Positions 1-11,184 of a DNA stretch of 57,207 bases are shown one piece after another (positions within the stretch are counted from its first letter, which is position 1; each line of letters begins with the position of its first letter). The stretch is from positions 10,679,242 through 10,736,448 of the forward strand of contig RPFO01000080.1 of the NCBI GenBank assembly GCA_009746045.1, given 5' to 3'. This stretch comes from Mesostigma viride. Its lineage: Eukaryota > Streptophyta > Mesostigmatophyceae > Mesostigmatales > Mesostigmataceae. The translations under genes were made by a program, and so were the position numbers. The notes under the pieces were generated by a model. The model was given only the letters and a program-made list of their open reading frames with translations, did not search any database and was not told where the DNA came from.

Positions 1-3000
1 AACACCTGGTTGCCCGCCTGGTCAATGAAGTTGATCTGGCGGTCGGACGCGAACGCGATGGAGAGGGTGCCCACGTACAGCACGCCGCCGACACCCCCGC
101 CCGAGGAATGGAGGGAGCAGGCGAAATCTGGTCCGTGGGGGTGGGAAGAAGCAACAAGGGGAGGCGGAGAGAGGAGCGGTGGTGCATTGGAGGGCAGCTT
201 TGTTAGGCAGCCGATACTGCCACCCGAGGGAGGCAGCGTACGATATCTGGTGTGGGGCAGTTGGCAGACAGGTTTACGCCAACTGCTACTGCCAACCGCC
301 ACAATCTCCCCGTAGTGGTCACAGATTCGGACACACTAGGAGTGGAACATGGGCACGTGGGGGTGGACAAGGGATCGATGGCAAAACACACTGAAGGGAG
401 GACGGGGAGTTGACGGGGGATGGAAAAGCTGGAGTGTGGGCAGGGGTGCGTTGGAGGGGACATGGCCCCCGAACGGACGCTTGAAGGACGGTGGGAGCAC
501 AGAGGAATGCAAAAGTTGGAGTAGGGGGATCGACACAAGAGAAACTGGTGGACAAAGGGTAGGAGGGGACAGCGGGGGGTCGGCAACCGGCAGGACCGCA
601 GGAGGGGACCAAAGGGAGGGGAGTACGGGTGCGTTGGAGGGGACAAGGCAGCCGATACCGCTGTCGACGCCGTTCTTTTTTTTTTTTTTTTTCATCCCCT
701 TGAAGCCGTGGGCTGCCAGAAGAATGGAGGGAGCCAGAAAGTCTGGTGCGTGGGAGGTGCCCAAACGGGAGGCAGTGGTCCAAGGATGGATGCTGAAGGG
801 GAAGAGGGGATCAAGAGGGGGGTGAGCGGTGGCGTTGGGGTGGATAAGACGCACCCACAGTTACAGCAAGTTACCCCTCGGGTATATAACATACCCTAGG
901 GGCATCCTACATATTCCTATTAGATAAATCTTTTGTCTCTTTAGGCATATTTAGTACCTTTAGGGATCTGTATAGAACTGTAGAATCTATAGGGATACTA
1001 TCATGTAAGGAGCGGCACACAGGGACATATATACAAGGCCAGCCTAACCATTCCAGCCATGCATACAGTGACCATGTACAGTGGCCACAATAATCTGGAC
1101 ACGAGCACACAGCAGTCTAGTGCCATCCCCACCCACAGTTGCGCAGGTTCTCCTCGGGTGGTCGCTGGAACAGCTCGCGCCACGTCTTTGTGGTCCCGCC
1201 ACCGATTGCGATCTTGCTTACAGTCGACAGCTTGCCCACGGCTGCCTCAAACACATTGGCGTGTGCGTGGTCCGACGCCTTGACTGGTGGGGGTGGGTGG
1301 GTGGGTGGGTGGGTGGGTGGGTGGGTGGGTGGGCGGGCGGGCGGGCGCGGGCGGGCGGGCGGGCGGGCGGGCGGCGGCGGCGGGCGGCGGGCGGCGGGCG
1401 GGCGGGCGGGCGGGCGGGCGGGCGGGCGGCGGGCGGGGGCGGGCGGGCGGGCGGGCGGCGGGCGGCGGGCGGGCGGGCGGGCGGGCGGGCGGGCGGGCGG
1501 GCGGCGGGCGGCGGGCGGGCGGCGGCGGGCGGGCGGGCGGGCGGGCGGGGTGGGTGGGTGGGCGGGTGGGTGGGTGGGTGGTGGGTGGGTGGGTGGGTGG
1601 GTGCGTGTGGGTGTGGGTGTGGGTGTGGGCGGCCGGGGGGGGGGGGGGGGAAGGGGACGGGAGGGGATGGGGGGCAAGACAAGGCAGTGTGCAAGATTGT
1701 ATGTTGTTGAGAAAAGGCATGATGGGGGAGAAGAGATGCAGCATGCGTCGGCGTGCATGTGGTCCGATGCCTTGACTGGTGGGGGTGACAGGAGGCGGCA
1801 GTGGTTCAAGTAAGGGGGGAAGATGGGATACAACAGGGGGCCAGTGGCAAAGGGGGGGTTGTGGAGACGACGGCAGATGCAGGAGAGGGCGAAGGGCAGG
1901 GTGGGGGGAAAGGCTCGACGTTGGGAATGAAGGCACTAGCGGGGAAAAGGTGTTTGGGGGGGGGGGGGGGGGGGCGGGGGGGGGGGACTGGGGGCAGGAA
2001 GGCACAAGGGGCATTGGTCAAGAAGGGGGCTGCGGGGAGGGGGAGGAATTAATTATTATTATCATTATTATTATTACTTATTTACTTTTGTTTTTTTTAA
2101 GCAGCCAGCATGACCAAATATCTCATTCGTCTACTTGGCGACACCCCAATATATGAAATCCATTAAACAAAACAAAACTTTTTCCTTTCGTTGATTGACT
2201 GGCAGCAGGGGGGCGGCAGCCGCAGGGGGAGGGAGCGCGGGCATGCATGGAAAAGCAGGGCGAGGGTCTTATCATTCATGGACAAGAGATAGAGTGACCA
2301 TCATGCTGCGATAGGGACCCACGGTGGCTGTGCATGTGGTTCATGGTGTCCTCCAGCTTGACCAGCTCCTTCTCCATCCGTTTCCCAAGTTTCGACAGGA
2401 AACCCTTGCCTGCGCGCAGACACCAGGCATCGGCCATTGGACCCCCAACAGTTAGTTATCGATAAAGACGAGGCATCCGCGCGTGTACAGATAGCCCTAG
2501 CCTGCCACCACAGCGACCGTGCCTCTTCCACGACATGGCAAAAATTAGCAATCAGGAGAAGCCACCTGAGCGTCTCCAGAAAACTCTTGCCTGCGCGTAG
2601 CAACCGTGCCTTGGCCTCCGCACAAGCAGATCAGCTATGGCAAAGTATCCAAGTTTTCCTACACCCTGAGAGGAGGCATTGGCCTGCCTTCAGACACGAC
2701 GCATCGATCAGTCAGGTGTCCAGATCTCAGGTAGGCCATCGGATGTAGGTGACAAGAAAAGGAGAGGAAGCAAGGAACCCAAGGACCTAAAGCAATGGTT
2801 CTTAGAGCCCACGTAGACAAAAGGATGTAGGTGACAAGAAAAGGAGAGGAAGCAAGGAACCCAGGGACGTAAAGCAATGGTTCTTAGAGCCCACATAGAC
2901 AATAGGATGTAGGTGACAAGAAAAGAATAGACAGGATAAACCATAAACAGAGAGAGCGGGAGAGAGATAGAGACAGAGAGAGAGGGGGAGGGAGAGGGGG

Positions 3001-4397
3001 CGGGAGAGGGAGAGGGAGGGAGGGAGGGAGACATAAACACCATAAACAGACATCAGCTGTCCTTTTACTCGTCCACAATAGGACCGTTTACTCATAGGAG
3101 ATTGGACTCACAGAAGATAAACAATAAACAGACATCGGCCGTCCTTTAACTCATCAATGATGCGCCCGTCAACCATAGTGCCCATGTTGTTTGTACCCCA
3201 CAAGCACCCCAACGGGCGCGTGAGAAAGAATGAACCAATGGGTCCATCTGCCATGCCCTGCCATGCATAACAGCAACATGACAAGTCTGACAAGATAGTA
3301 GAGAAACAATAGAGACAAGACGATAAAGACATAATAGATACAAGATAAAATAGAAGAGATAGTGGAGAAAATCACAGAGACATAGTAGAGAGTTAGAGAC
3401 ACAGATTATAGAGACATACTAAACCCATCCTTTCACCTATAGGACAACCCATCCTTTCACCTCTGCCTTGTGGACTCATCCAACGTCCATGACATAACCA
3501 CTAGCCGTTGTAGCAACATACGCCGTGGTACAGCTAGCCTAGAACGTTGGTAGCAATTCAGGCATGAGCAGGCATTGTAGGGGTGGCAGCAGGGCCAGCA
3601 AGCATCCCTGACCTGACCAAGATGTTTCTCTCCACATGCATATAGACCGTCCACACAATATTAAACTCTCGAGCACTCTAATGACCGTCGCTGCTGAATA
3701 CAACAAGGATATCTCGCGCCCCTTCTTACCCGTACGTTGCTCCCCCTCCCGTCTTGACCTTTCTTACCCTTATTCTGCTCCTCCTCCACTCTCGCCCGCT
3801 CTTGCGCCTGCCGATGGCGTTCTTCGGGCGACAGGATAGGAAACGTGTAGTTGACGATGTTGCCCGGCGGTTGCTGCGACGGGCTCGCCAGGGTCACCAG
3901 GCTGGTGGGCATGTGATGCTGCGGTTGGACGGGCACGGCGTTTACAGGGACCCCGACGGCCATGCCGCTGTCTGCGACCGGTGGAGCCGGGTAAGCACTC
4001 GTATAGGGTGGAGGGGCCGCGGGGGGGGGGGCTGCTCCTGCCTGCGGCAATTATCCAACCAGCGATAAACAGCAGCAGCAAGACGGAATATGAGTGGGTA
4101 TGACACCCTTGCTCGTGAGCACAAAAGACAATCCTCAAAGTTTGCTGTAGTCCTAGAAAAGGGCCTCCGTTTAAACCATCGACCCAACCAAAGCGATTTA
4201 GAACGTTTTGTTATGGAATCAAAAACGCCTGCGCAGTTAGGCGCGCAAATTTGCAAGATGGCTTGGCTTCACACCTGAGGCGGAGGTGGGTACATAGGAC
4301 CAGCGCCTACGTTCGGGTACGGAGGTGGTGGCTGCATGTGAGGCGCAGCTGCCGGGTACGGCGATGGATTAGATCCTTTCGCGTAGTCTTCGCCCAT
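1..4397 (-). CDS. GEM-like GRAM-domain protein, 5 exons, 3' part cut by window edge
   Basis: Exons on the minus strand: 4397-4275, 4041-3768, 2409-2323, 1283-1137 and 127-<1. All junctions are GT-AG; intron 1 is phase 0 and the other three are phase 1, and the frame stays open through 252 codons to the edge. The first ~130 residues are Pro-rich (MGEDYAKGSNPSPYP...), followed by a short charged helix (KGFLSKLGKRMEKELVKLE), then ELFQRPPEENLRNYFACSL and GVLYVGTLSIAFASDRQ. The last two match the GRAM core of plant GEM/ABA-responsive proteins (pattern EKLRNSYACYLST...GVLYxST..AFCSD). GRAM domains bind membranes or phosphoinositides; the specific role here is unknown. It is head-to-head with the transporter at 7022. 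The 3' half of the GRAM domain lies outside the window. Exon 3 could also be read on to a stop at 2276, giving a 176-aa isoform. Confidence 0.8.
705..748 (-). repeat. Echo of GRAM exon 5 acceptor
   Basis: On the minus strand this reads CACCAG followed by a sequence very like the true exon start at 127 (both contain CTCCCTCCATTC a few bases after the AG). It lies about 600 bp upstream of the real acceptor. Nearby plus-strand copies of GCGTTGGAGGGGACA at about 448 and 630 show that the whole intron has been built by short duplications. Confidence 0.55.
1290..1650. repeat. (GGGT)/(GGGC) simple-repeat array in GRAM intron 3
   Basis: About 360 bp of GGGT units at both ends and GGGC/GGC units in the middle. 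On the coding (minus) strand it is C-rich and ends within 10 bp of the acceptor of exon 4 at 1283. A second G-run lies at about 1939-1987. Translations of this tract (GWVGGWVGG, AGGRAGG) are not genes. Confidence 0.95.
1740..1795 (-). repeat. Echo of GRAM exon 4 acceptor
   Basis: On the minus strand it reads CCCCCACCAG then TCAAGGCATCGGACCAC, against TCAAGGCGTCGGACCAC at the true exon start (1283). The GGGC/GGGT array lies between true site and copy. Confidence 0.7.
2574..2602 (-). repeat. Echo of GRAM exon 3 acceptor
   Basis: On the minus strand CGCGCAG is followed by GCAAGAGTTTTCTGGAGA. The true exon start at 2409 reads GCGCAG then GCAAGGGTTTCCTGTCGA. Confidence 0.65.
2945..3035. repeat. 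Purine-rich (GAGAGG) tract and duplicated 60-bp units in GRAM intron 2
   Basis: Purine-rich microsatellite on the plus strand, pyrimidine-rich on the coding strand. It is preceded (2741-2930) by three tandem copies of a unit containing GGATGTAGGTGACAAGAAAA. I see no gene here. Confidence 0.7.
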
Positions 4398-4674
4398 AGA
4401 AATTCTAAAACTAGGCAAGCAGGTAATCAAACTATCGCGTCAACGGAGTTATTATTGACGGGAATTCCGCCATCGAGATCCAACTTTTTTATCGCCTGTT
4501 GCCTGCTGGTCACGCCAGGCAAATTTCCGCAACAACGCCGCGTGGCAATCAGCAGAGGAAGTCCAGAAAGTTTGAAAGAATTGCCTTTGCTGTACTACGG
4601 CAATTGACTTGATACGGTTTGCCGTACTATATTATGGCAAAATAGCACCGATTGATATTTACCAAGTCCTTGTA

Positions 4675-5752
4675 CAGGCATTCACGCCTTAAGTTGGGTT
4701 CGAGGGTTTCTTGGGGTCAACCCAACTTAAGGCGTGAACCCAACTTAAGCCGTTACGTTACCATAACTTGCGACCCCCAGCCCTGCTGAAGGACTTCAGG
4801 GTGTCTTTTGAAAGCTCTCGTCAAGGCCGATCGAACTGCACTAAAGAATTCACCATCAAAGTCGTATTTCGGGTCGGAACTTGGATGCAAAGTCCTCAAA
4901 CCGGCTGAGGGCAGGTGAAGCACCCCACCGTGCTAGCCAAAACTTGGTGTGCTGCATAGGCCGGGCATGCGCGTTCTATGCGCGGTAATCGTGGCTATTT
5001 ACACTCTAGCCTCGTCTTCCCTAGCATCCGGACTCAGTCAAACAGTGATCCCGTCCATGGCCACTGTCACCAGGACTGGTCTAATAACGGTGAACGGTTT
5101 AGTGCACGTGAATGCCAACAACGTTGCTGATCCCGGAGAAATATGTCGCCATGTTAGAGAGCGCAGCAACCCTTACGACAAGAAGGCCATAGCCGTTCAA
5201 TTTTTGCTGGTTTGACAGCTTGCCCTTGCCACCTGCCTTCTCGTCTGTGGTGTGTCGTTTCTGCTTTTTGCTGGACGCTGCCCCGCTGCCCGGCCCGAAA
5301 ACAGTGCGTTCCATTTGGCCTTATCAGTTTTGTCGGCCATTGTGTCGCATTTATGATGGGTTCTAATGTTACGAACGCGTTTGAACAGCAACTAGTTACG
5401 AACAGCGTTTGAAACAAAAAGGCTTAACTGAGTTAAGCCTTTTGCCCTTGTATACTGATAATACAATGATGACTGATTTCAGCGCCCAACTGACGAAGAC
5501 ATGCAGTGAATTTTATAGATCCTTATGTTGGATGGCGCGGAAACCCTGTCGGACCACCGGCGCGGGAAAAAACTCAAGTCGCGGCAGTAAAAAATCAGTG
5601 CCACACCGCGCTAGAAGCCCCTACACGCCTTAAGTTGGGTTTTTCCTAGTACAGCCATCAGCCTTAAGTTGGGTTCGCCATGCAGCCAACTGCGACCCAA
5701 CTTAAGGCGTGAACCCAACTTAAGCCAACCCAACTTAAGGCGTGAATGCCTG
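4675..5752. mobile_element. Non-autonomous Tc1/mariner-like MITE with TA target duplication
   Basis: The left end reads TA then CAGGCATTCACGCCTTAAG; the right end is its reverse complement followed by TA (5753-5754). The terminal inverted repeat continues through TTGGGTT. The motif CTTAAGTTGGGTT occurs further times in both orientations at both ends (4688-4755, 5628-5740), making nested hairpins. The interior (1.08 kb) has no transposase-like ORF. The TA flanks and terminal repeats are seen; the Tc1/mariner assignment is inferred from the TA duplication only. Confidence 0.7.
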
Positions 5753-5811
5753 TACGTTAATAAAATCAAGTAACGTGCGTGTTTGCAACTTGCCCGTTGA
5801 AACTCTACGGC

Positions 5812-6016
5812 GGAGCCAATTTTCGGAAGAACCTCACTCTTATGCTTGCAAATTCGGGACAAATTCGGTGGATGGATGGATGGATGGATGGATGGATGGA
5901 TGGATGGATGGATTGACGGATTTTCATCCCCTATTCCTATGTTTTCTCACGTGTACGGCCTTATAAGCTTCGCCAATTCTGGCGAACCTAACGGTTCTTC
6001 CGAAATTGGCTCCGCC
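5812..6016. mobile_element. Small inverted-repeat element with (GGAT)n core
   Basis: GGCGGAGCCAATTTTCGGAA at 5812 is mirrored by its inverted copy ending at 6016, about 24 bp with one mismatch. Between them lies (GGAT)n at 5868-5915. This looks like a ~205-bp MITE that captured or seeded a microsatellite. Confidence 0.55.
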
Positions 6017-7021
6017 TGATAATAACTCATGGTAAAGATCAATGGCAACGCTTCACGTTGCCCGCCAGCAGACCACTTTTTATAAAACTTCTTTCACTCT
6101 CGGTCCGTACATTATACGGCCCTCGGCCTGCTATTCTCTGTCTAGTCCTGGTCTAGTCAATATTCACCGGCGCTGGCGGCGCGGCGTGGGAGTACAACTG
6201 ACAACGTATTTCAAGTGCGGAAATACTAGCGCAAGAAATCTTCCGGAATCTTTGGATTGTTGTTGTTGTTGTGTCCCACGCCGCAGTCAGCAGGATTAGG
6301 ATTACTAGTACTCGGGGAGTCCTGCCTCTGACATGAATTTTCCACGTAAGACCTGCGTAAGAGATAGTACAGAGCAGAGACAGAGAGAGGGTTGTTGCAA
6401 ACGTCACAGAGCTCATTAATTGACCAATTGGTACCCGCAACGGTGGTGGGGCTAAGATGTACGACGTCACTTCCGGGATTTAGGGGCATGGTCAGGTACT
6501 TGTTGAAGTCCGACTAGTTGTGAATCACATTTTCAATGCAATGCCAGCCTGCACTGTGTTCGGACCGTCTCCATCTGTACCCATCTGGAGGACCCAGAAC
6601 GCCGCCCCCCGTTCACTCGTTTTGCCCTGCGTAATCCCTGTTAGTTCTGGATCGCTGGTTTGCCGCCACGCAGGCAGCCGTAAGCTGCAAGCTGGATGCG
6701 GGGTTTGACAGACACGGGGGCGCGGCAACAAATCCAAAAGGCCGCATGGACGTGTCCATGGACACCGGGCAGCTTGCGGTTCCGTGGCATTCTGCGCGGT
6801 GAGGCATTCTGCGCACATTGCACTAAGTCCCGGCTGGACTGGTTTCTATGATAAAGCTAGTGGCATTGGTGACATAAATTTTTGTCGCAATGCCAAGTAT
6901 TTCGTCAGCTTCTCAGCCTACCTTCTGGCGCCCTTAACTTACCTCGTTTACGATATTATGACGCTGTAATAAGCGAAGCGTAGCGGCTGTACTATCTGTT
7001 TCTGAGGTTGAAATAGCAACC

Positions 7022-9008
7022 ATGGTTCCAGCTGCAGGGCCCAGTGGGCTGAAGAAGTTCGTGGTTGCGGTCCTTTTGTCCGTGGTGACATCTTCCCAAG
7101 GACTCATCACGACAGCAACCAAGGTTGGGGGCAAGTACTTGTATGACCCAGCGACGGTGCCTCTCCTGTCCGAGACCGTGAAACTAATTGTCAGCGCGGT
7201 GCTGTTGAAGCGGGACTCGATGAAGGACCCTCACAGCATAAAAATGACAGGGGATTGGAGGACGTGGTGCCTCTTCCCCGTCCCGTCTTTGATTTACCTG
7301 GTTCATAACAACCTGCAATTCCTCATCCTCCACTACCTTGACCCGTCCACCTACCAGATCATGGGCAACCTAAAAATAGTCACGACCGGCATTTTTTTCC
7401 GGCTCATGCTCAAGCGGCGGCTCAGCATGCTACAGTGGCTCGCCCTCCTGCTCCTCACGGTCGCCGCCGTGTCCTCCCAGCTGACCGGGTGCCAGGGGAC
7501 ACTGTTCTCGGCTCCCATCATGGGCTACCTCCTGGGCATCCTGAGCGCCTGCTTGTCCGGCATGGCCGGCGTGTACACTGAGTACTTGCTCAAGAAGAAC
7601 GACGATTGCTTGTACTGGCAGAACATCCAGCTGTACTCCTTTGGCGTCGCGTTTAACTTCATGCACCTCGTGTTCAACGAGCCGGCGCGGTACCTGTCGG
7701 CCAGCTTCTGGGTCCATGGCGAGATCTTCACGGGATACTCCTTCCTCACGTACTGCGTGGTCTGCACGCTCGCGTTCAGCGGCTTGCTGGTCTCCTGGCT
7801 CATGAAGTTCGCCGACAACATCATCAAGGTGAGGGCATCATGAATGCGAGGGCATTTCTCGAGGTGAGGGCATCTTTCTGTCAAGGCGAGGGCATGGTCA
7901 GGGTGAGAAAATGGTAAAGACAAGGGGCATCATCGATGTGAGGGCATTTGTCAAGGTGAGGGCATGGTTATGTCAAGGTGAGGGCGTTGTCAGGGTGTGG
8001 GCCTTGTTTTGTGAAGTGAGGGCATTACATTACATTAAATTAAATTATAACATGACTCCATGAGGAGATCATGTAGCACGTATTCCCTTGCTGGATGGAT
8101 GGAGGTGGGCGAAACCGAACTAAGCTTACTCTAAGCTAATCTAGAAAATCCTAACTACTCTACCCAGCAAAGCGCCCCTTCCTCTTGGGGGGGGGGGGGG
8201 GGCTTGCCCACAGGCGCGGGCGTGTGGGCCTGGACAATGGTCTGCCACCTCTTCTTGTCCTGCATTGCAGTCCAAGCAAAAGAGAGGGAGGAAATGCGGT
8301 GTTCAAACTGGGCTGGGACCACTAGGTCGGCCAGCAACTGATCTGTACAGTTCATGGCAGGTCTACCAACCCGGCGGGGTTTGTCCCTTGGGGCCAGGCC
8401 AGGTCAGGATATGCTGCCCCGGCAGGCCAAGCCGCTGGGGGCCGTTGTGAAGGGAGGGCATTTTCATTTTTATGTGTGTGAAGTGAGGGCATTGTCAGGG
8501 TGAAAACATAATTAAGGCAAGGGGCATGATCAATGTGAGAGCATTGTGTTGTCAGGATGAGGGCATTGTCCTGCATCTAGTCCATAGCACGTCGCATCCC
8601 AGCCTTGTCATCCATGAGGGGGAGGGGGGGGGGGGGGCATCACCCATGTGAGTGGTTGCCTGTATGTGAGTCATCATCATCGTCACAGCATCGCCGATTA
8701 GTGTGCGAGCCTGCCTGCCTGCCCACCGCCCGCCCGCCCGCCCGCCCGCCCACCCACCCACCGGCCCGATCCGCCCGCCGGCCCGCCCGCCCGCCCGCCC
8801 GCCCGCCCGCCCGCCGCCCGCCCGCCCGCCGCCCGCCGCCCGCCCGCCCGCCCGCCGCCCGCCCGCCCGCCCGCCCGCCCGCCGCCCGCCCGCCCGCCGC
8901 CCGCCCGCCGCCGCCCGCCCGCCCGCCCGCCGCCCGCCCGCCCGCCCGCCCGCCCGCCGCCCGCCCGCCCGCCCGCCCGCCCGCGCCGCCCGCCCGCCCG
9001 CCCGCCCG

Positions 9009-9084
<76 letters not shown>

Positions 9085-11184
9085 AGTGCGTGGATTTTTA
9101 CAACATTATCCACCACACTTTCTAGGTACTGTTTGAGCCATACTTTTTGGTAGAGTATTGTCACCGCGGATAACGGCGACTTCGACATACTCCCTCTGTA
9201 AAGCCGCAAACGACGACTACAAACTGTTAAGCAGCATTTTTCTTGTTTAGCGTTGCTTGCTTCTTGCCTTGTGCTCGCATGCTGACCCGCTAGTCCCGTC
9301 CTTGCCTTCTGCCATCCTTGCTGTGGCTGCCTCCCCCCCCCCCCCCCACCCCCACCCCCGGGCATCCAAACCCCACTCCCCCAGGTGTATGCCACCTCGA
9401 TGGCCATGGTCGTCACGATGATGCTGTCACTCATCCTCTTCCGCATCGTGCCTACCATCCAGGTATGCGCTACATCGCTTGGGAGGTTTTGTTCATTTAG
9501 GTAACCTCTATGGGTAACCAGGTAACTACTAAACCATCCTAAAGAAATATGCCCAATAATATTCTTCAACCTGTTGGAGCAGGCATGTGTTGTTGCTCAT
9601 CCTGCTCCGCATCGTGCCCACCATCCAGGGTTGCGGGCAGGCTGTTTTGGACTTTTTGTTTTCTTGTGGATATTGTAGTAGACTTTCCAGGTGAGCGTAG
9701 AGTGTCCTGCGAGCACTCTTTGTGATTGCTCATCGCCCCGGCCATCCAGGTACGTGTAATCATTTATACGCAGTCACGTGTAATTATTGAATCAAATAAT
9801 TAACTAATCAACTAATTAATCAAACAATCCAGGTACGCATTGGGTTGGGATGTTTCGAGGGTGAGCGTGGAACGGGGTGGGTTGGGATGGGATGGGTTAA
9901 GTGGGGAGTGAAGGGGATGCCGTGTCATGCATGTGGTATGGTATTCTATGGAGGAAGTGATGCCGTCCTATGCATGTCTAATGGTATGCTGTGGAGAAAG
10001 TGACTCTTGTTCACGGGGATTTGCCAGCATTCCAGCATCCACTGCTGCAGTCTAACGTCCGACCCATGCCACACTGCTCCCTTTGTTGCCAATGTTCGTT
10101 TGTGCCCTCATCTGTTCTCTGTTTGCTCCCCTAACCTCGTCCGTCCCCATCCCCCACCCCCTCACATTACTCCCTCCCTTCTACTCCCCATCCCATCATC
10201 CCTCCCAACCTGCTTGGCATCTCCTCACCATGACCACCTCCCCGCACATGGCTTTTGCAAGCGTTACCCATTTCCATGACCCATTACCCATCCCATGACC
10301 CATGCGATTACCCATTACCCATCGCATGACCCATCCCATCACCCATCCCATCACCCATCCCATTACCCATCCCATCACCCATCCCATCACCCATCCCATC
10401 ACCCATCCCATTACCCATCCCATCACCCATCCCATCACCCATCCCATCACCCATCCCATCACCCATCCCATCACCCATCCCATCACCCATCCCATCACCC
10501 ATCCCATCACCCATCCCATCACCCATCCCATCACCCATCCCATCACCCATCCCATCACCCATCCGATCACCCATCCCATCACCCATCCCATCACCCATCC
10601 CATCACCCATCCCATCACCCTTACTTGTCCTCAATAACCCATGCCCCAATCCCATGAACCAGCCCATGGGGACCCTCCAAACTCATCACCCATCCCATCC
10701 CCAATCCCCCTATTCCATCCCTACATCGCATCACCCATGCCATCCGACTACCCAACCCATTCCTCATCACACATCAACCCCTCCAACCCACCACGCTCCC
10801 CCAGCCCCCCCACCCAAATCACCATCCCACCACGCTTCCCCCCGCCCAAACCACCCAAACCACCCCCCCACCCCCAAACCACCCAAACCACCCCCCTACC
10901 CCCAAACCACCCAAACAACCCCCGACCCCCAAACCACCCCGCTAACCCCACCCAAACCCCCCAACCCCTGCCCCAACCCCCACCCCCACCCAAACCACCC
11001 CCTTACCAAAACTACCATTATCCTGCAGCTCTTCATCGGCATCCTGATCGCATGCGTCTCGCTCCAGATGTACTTCATGGCACCTAAGTCGCTCGTGGCC
11101 ATGAACGACGACAAGGAGGAAGACGAGGAGAAGGCGCCGCTCGTCAAGACGCGCTCAGCCAGCACGGTTAGCAGCAAGGTCTAG
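7022..11184 (+). CDS. Nucleotide-sugar transporter, CMP-sialic-acid-transporter-like (SLC35A/NST family)
   Basis: Exons 7022-7828, 9385-9462 and 11029-11184; both introns phase 0, GT-AG; product 346 aa, the usual length for the family. Start chosen for the ACCATGG context and because homologues begin just upstream of the first helix. Hallmarks: YLYDPATVPLLSETVKLIVS, PSLIYLVHNNLQFL, DPSTYQIMGNLKIVTTG, GVYTEYLLKKNDDCLYWQN and FADNIIKVYATS across the exon 1/2 junction. About ten hydrophobic segments are visible, with a charged cytosolic-type tail (NDDKEEDEEKAPL). Family members are Golgi antiporters exchanging nucleotide sugars for the nucleoside monophosphate. The closest recalled relatives are the plant CMP-sialic acid transporter-like proteins; the substrate cannot be fixed from sequence. 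Both introns are very repeat-rich. Confidence 0.93.
7829..8035 (+). repeat. Donor-echo array of transporter exon 1
   Basis: The true donor is ATCATCAAG then GTGAGGGCATCA. The next ~200 bp contain about eight decayed copies of CAAGGTGAGGGCAT at irregular 20-35 bp spacing (near 7861, 7881, 7898, 7940, 7955, 7977, 8016). A second cluster occurs at 8447-8570. Confidence 0.8.
8707..9085. repeat. (CCCG)/(CCTG) array in transporter intron 1
   Basis: About 380 bp of CCCG and CCG units followed by (CTGC)n. It is C-rich on the coding strand, 300 bp upstream of the exon 2 acceptor at 9384. A pure C-run (about 9332-9357) sits even closer to that acceptor. Confidence 0.95.
9585..9850 (+). repeat. Echoes of transporter exon 2 end and donor
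   Basis: Exon 2 ends CTCTTCCGCATCGTG...ACCATCCAG then GTATGCGC. Copies: 9597-9640 (CTGCTCCGCATCGTGCCC, then CCATCCAGG), 9726-9760 (GGCCATCCAGGTACGTG) and 9825-9845 (AATCCAGGTACGCATTGGG). They become less similar with distance. Confidence 0.75.
10264..11015. repeat. 12-bp (ACCCATCCCATC)n array and CCCAAACCACC tract
   Basis: About 355 bp of a 12-bp unit with occasional T/C and G variants (to about 10620), then a degenerate C-rich region (10780-11015) of CCCAAACCACC. It reaches within 15 bp of the acceptor of transporter exon 3 (11028). Confidence 0.95.

Larger units (their letters stand above)
4398..7021. other. Head-to-head intergenic region between GRAM and transporter genes
   Basis: This 2.6-kb spacer separates two divergently transcribed starts and should hold both promoters. 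Most of it is a TA-flanked MITE (4675-5752) and a second small inverted-repeat element (5812-6016). A minus-strand fragment around 6225-6300 ends in a (CAA)n tail preceded by GCGGCGTGGG, shared with a copy near 21840 on the plus strand. No coding region convinced me. Confidence 0.6.

Noticed and set aside
1081-2014. Long Gly/Arg/Pro-rich open frames on both strands
   Set aside because: They are translations of the GGGT/GGGC array; no stop codon can form in it.
4090-4278. 62-codon plus-strand frame opposite GRAM intron 1
   Set aside because: Short, no recognisable domain, and antisense to a well-supported intron and exon.
2276-4397. Separate 176-aa Pro-rich gene ending at 2276
   Set aside because: A GTGGGT donor at 2322 joins exon 3 in phase to the GRAM exons, giving the GEM-like order, which is more convincing than the short read-through; kept as a possible isoform.
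8605-9569. 309-codon and 182-codon frames over the CCCG array
   Set aside because: Microsatellite translations inside a spliced intron.
10196-10667. Frames with WVMGWVMG, DGMGDGMG or SHHPSHHP repeats
   Set aside because: Produced by the 12-bp ACCCATCCCATC array.
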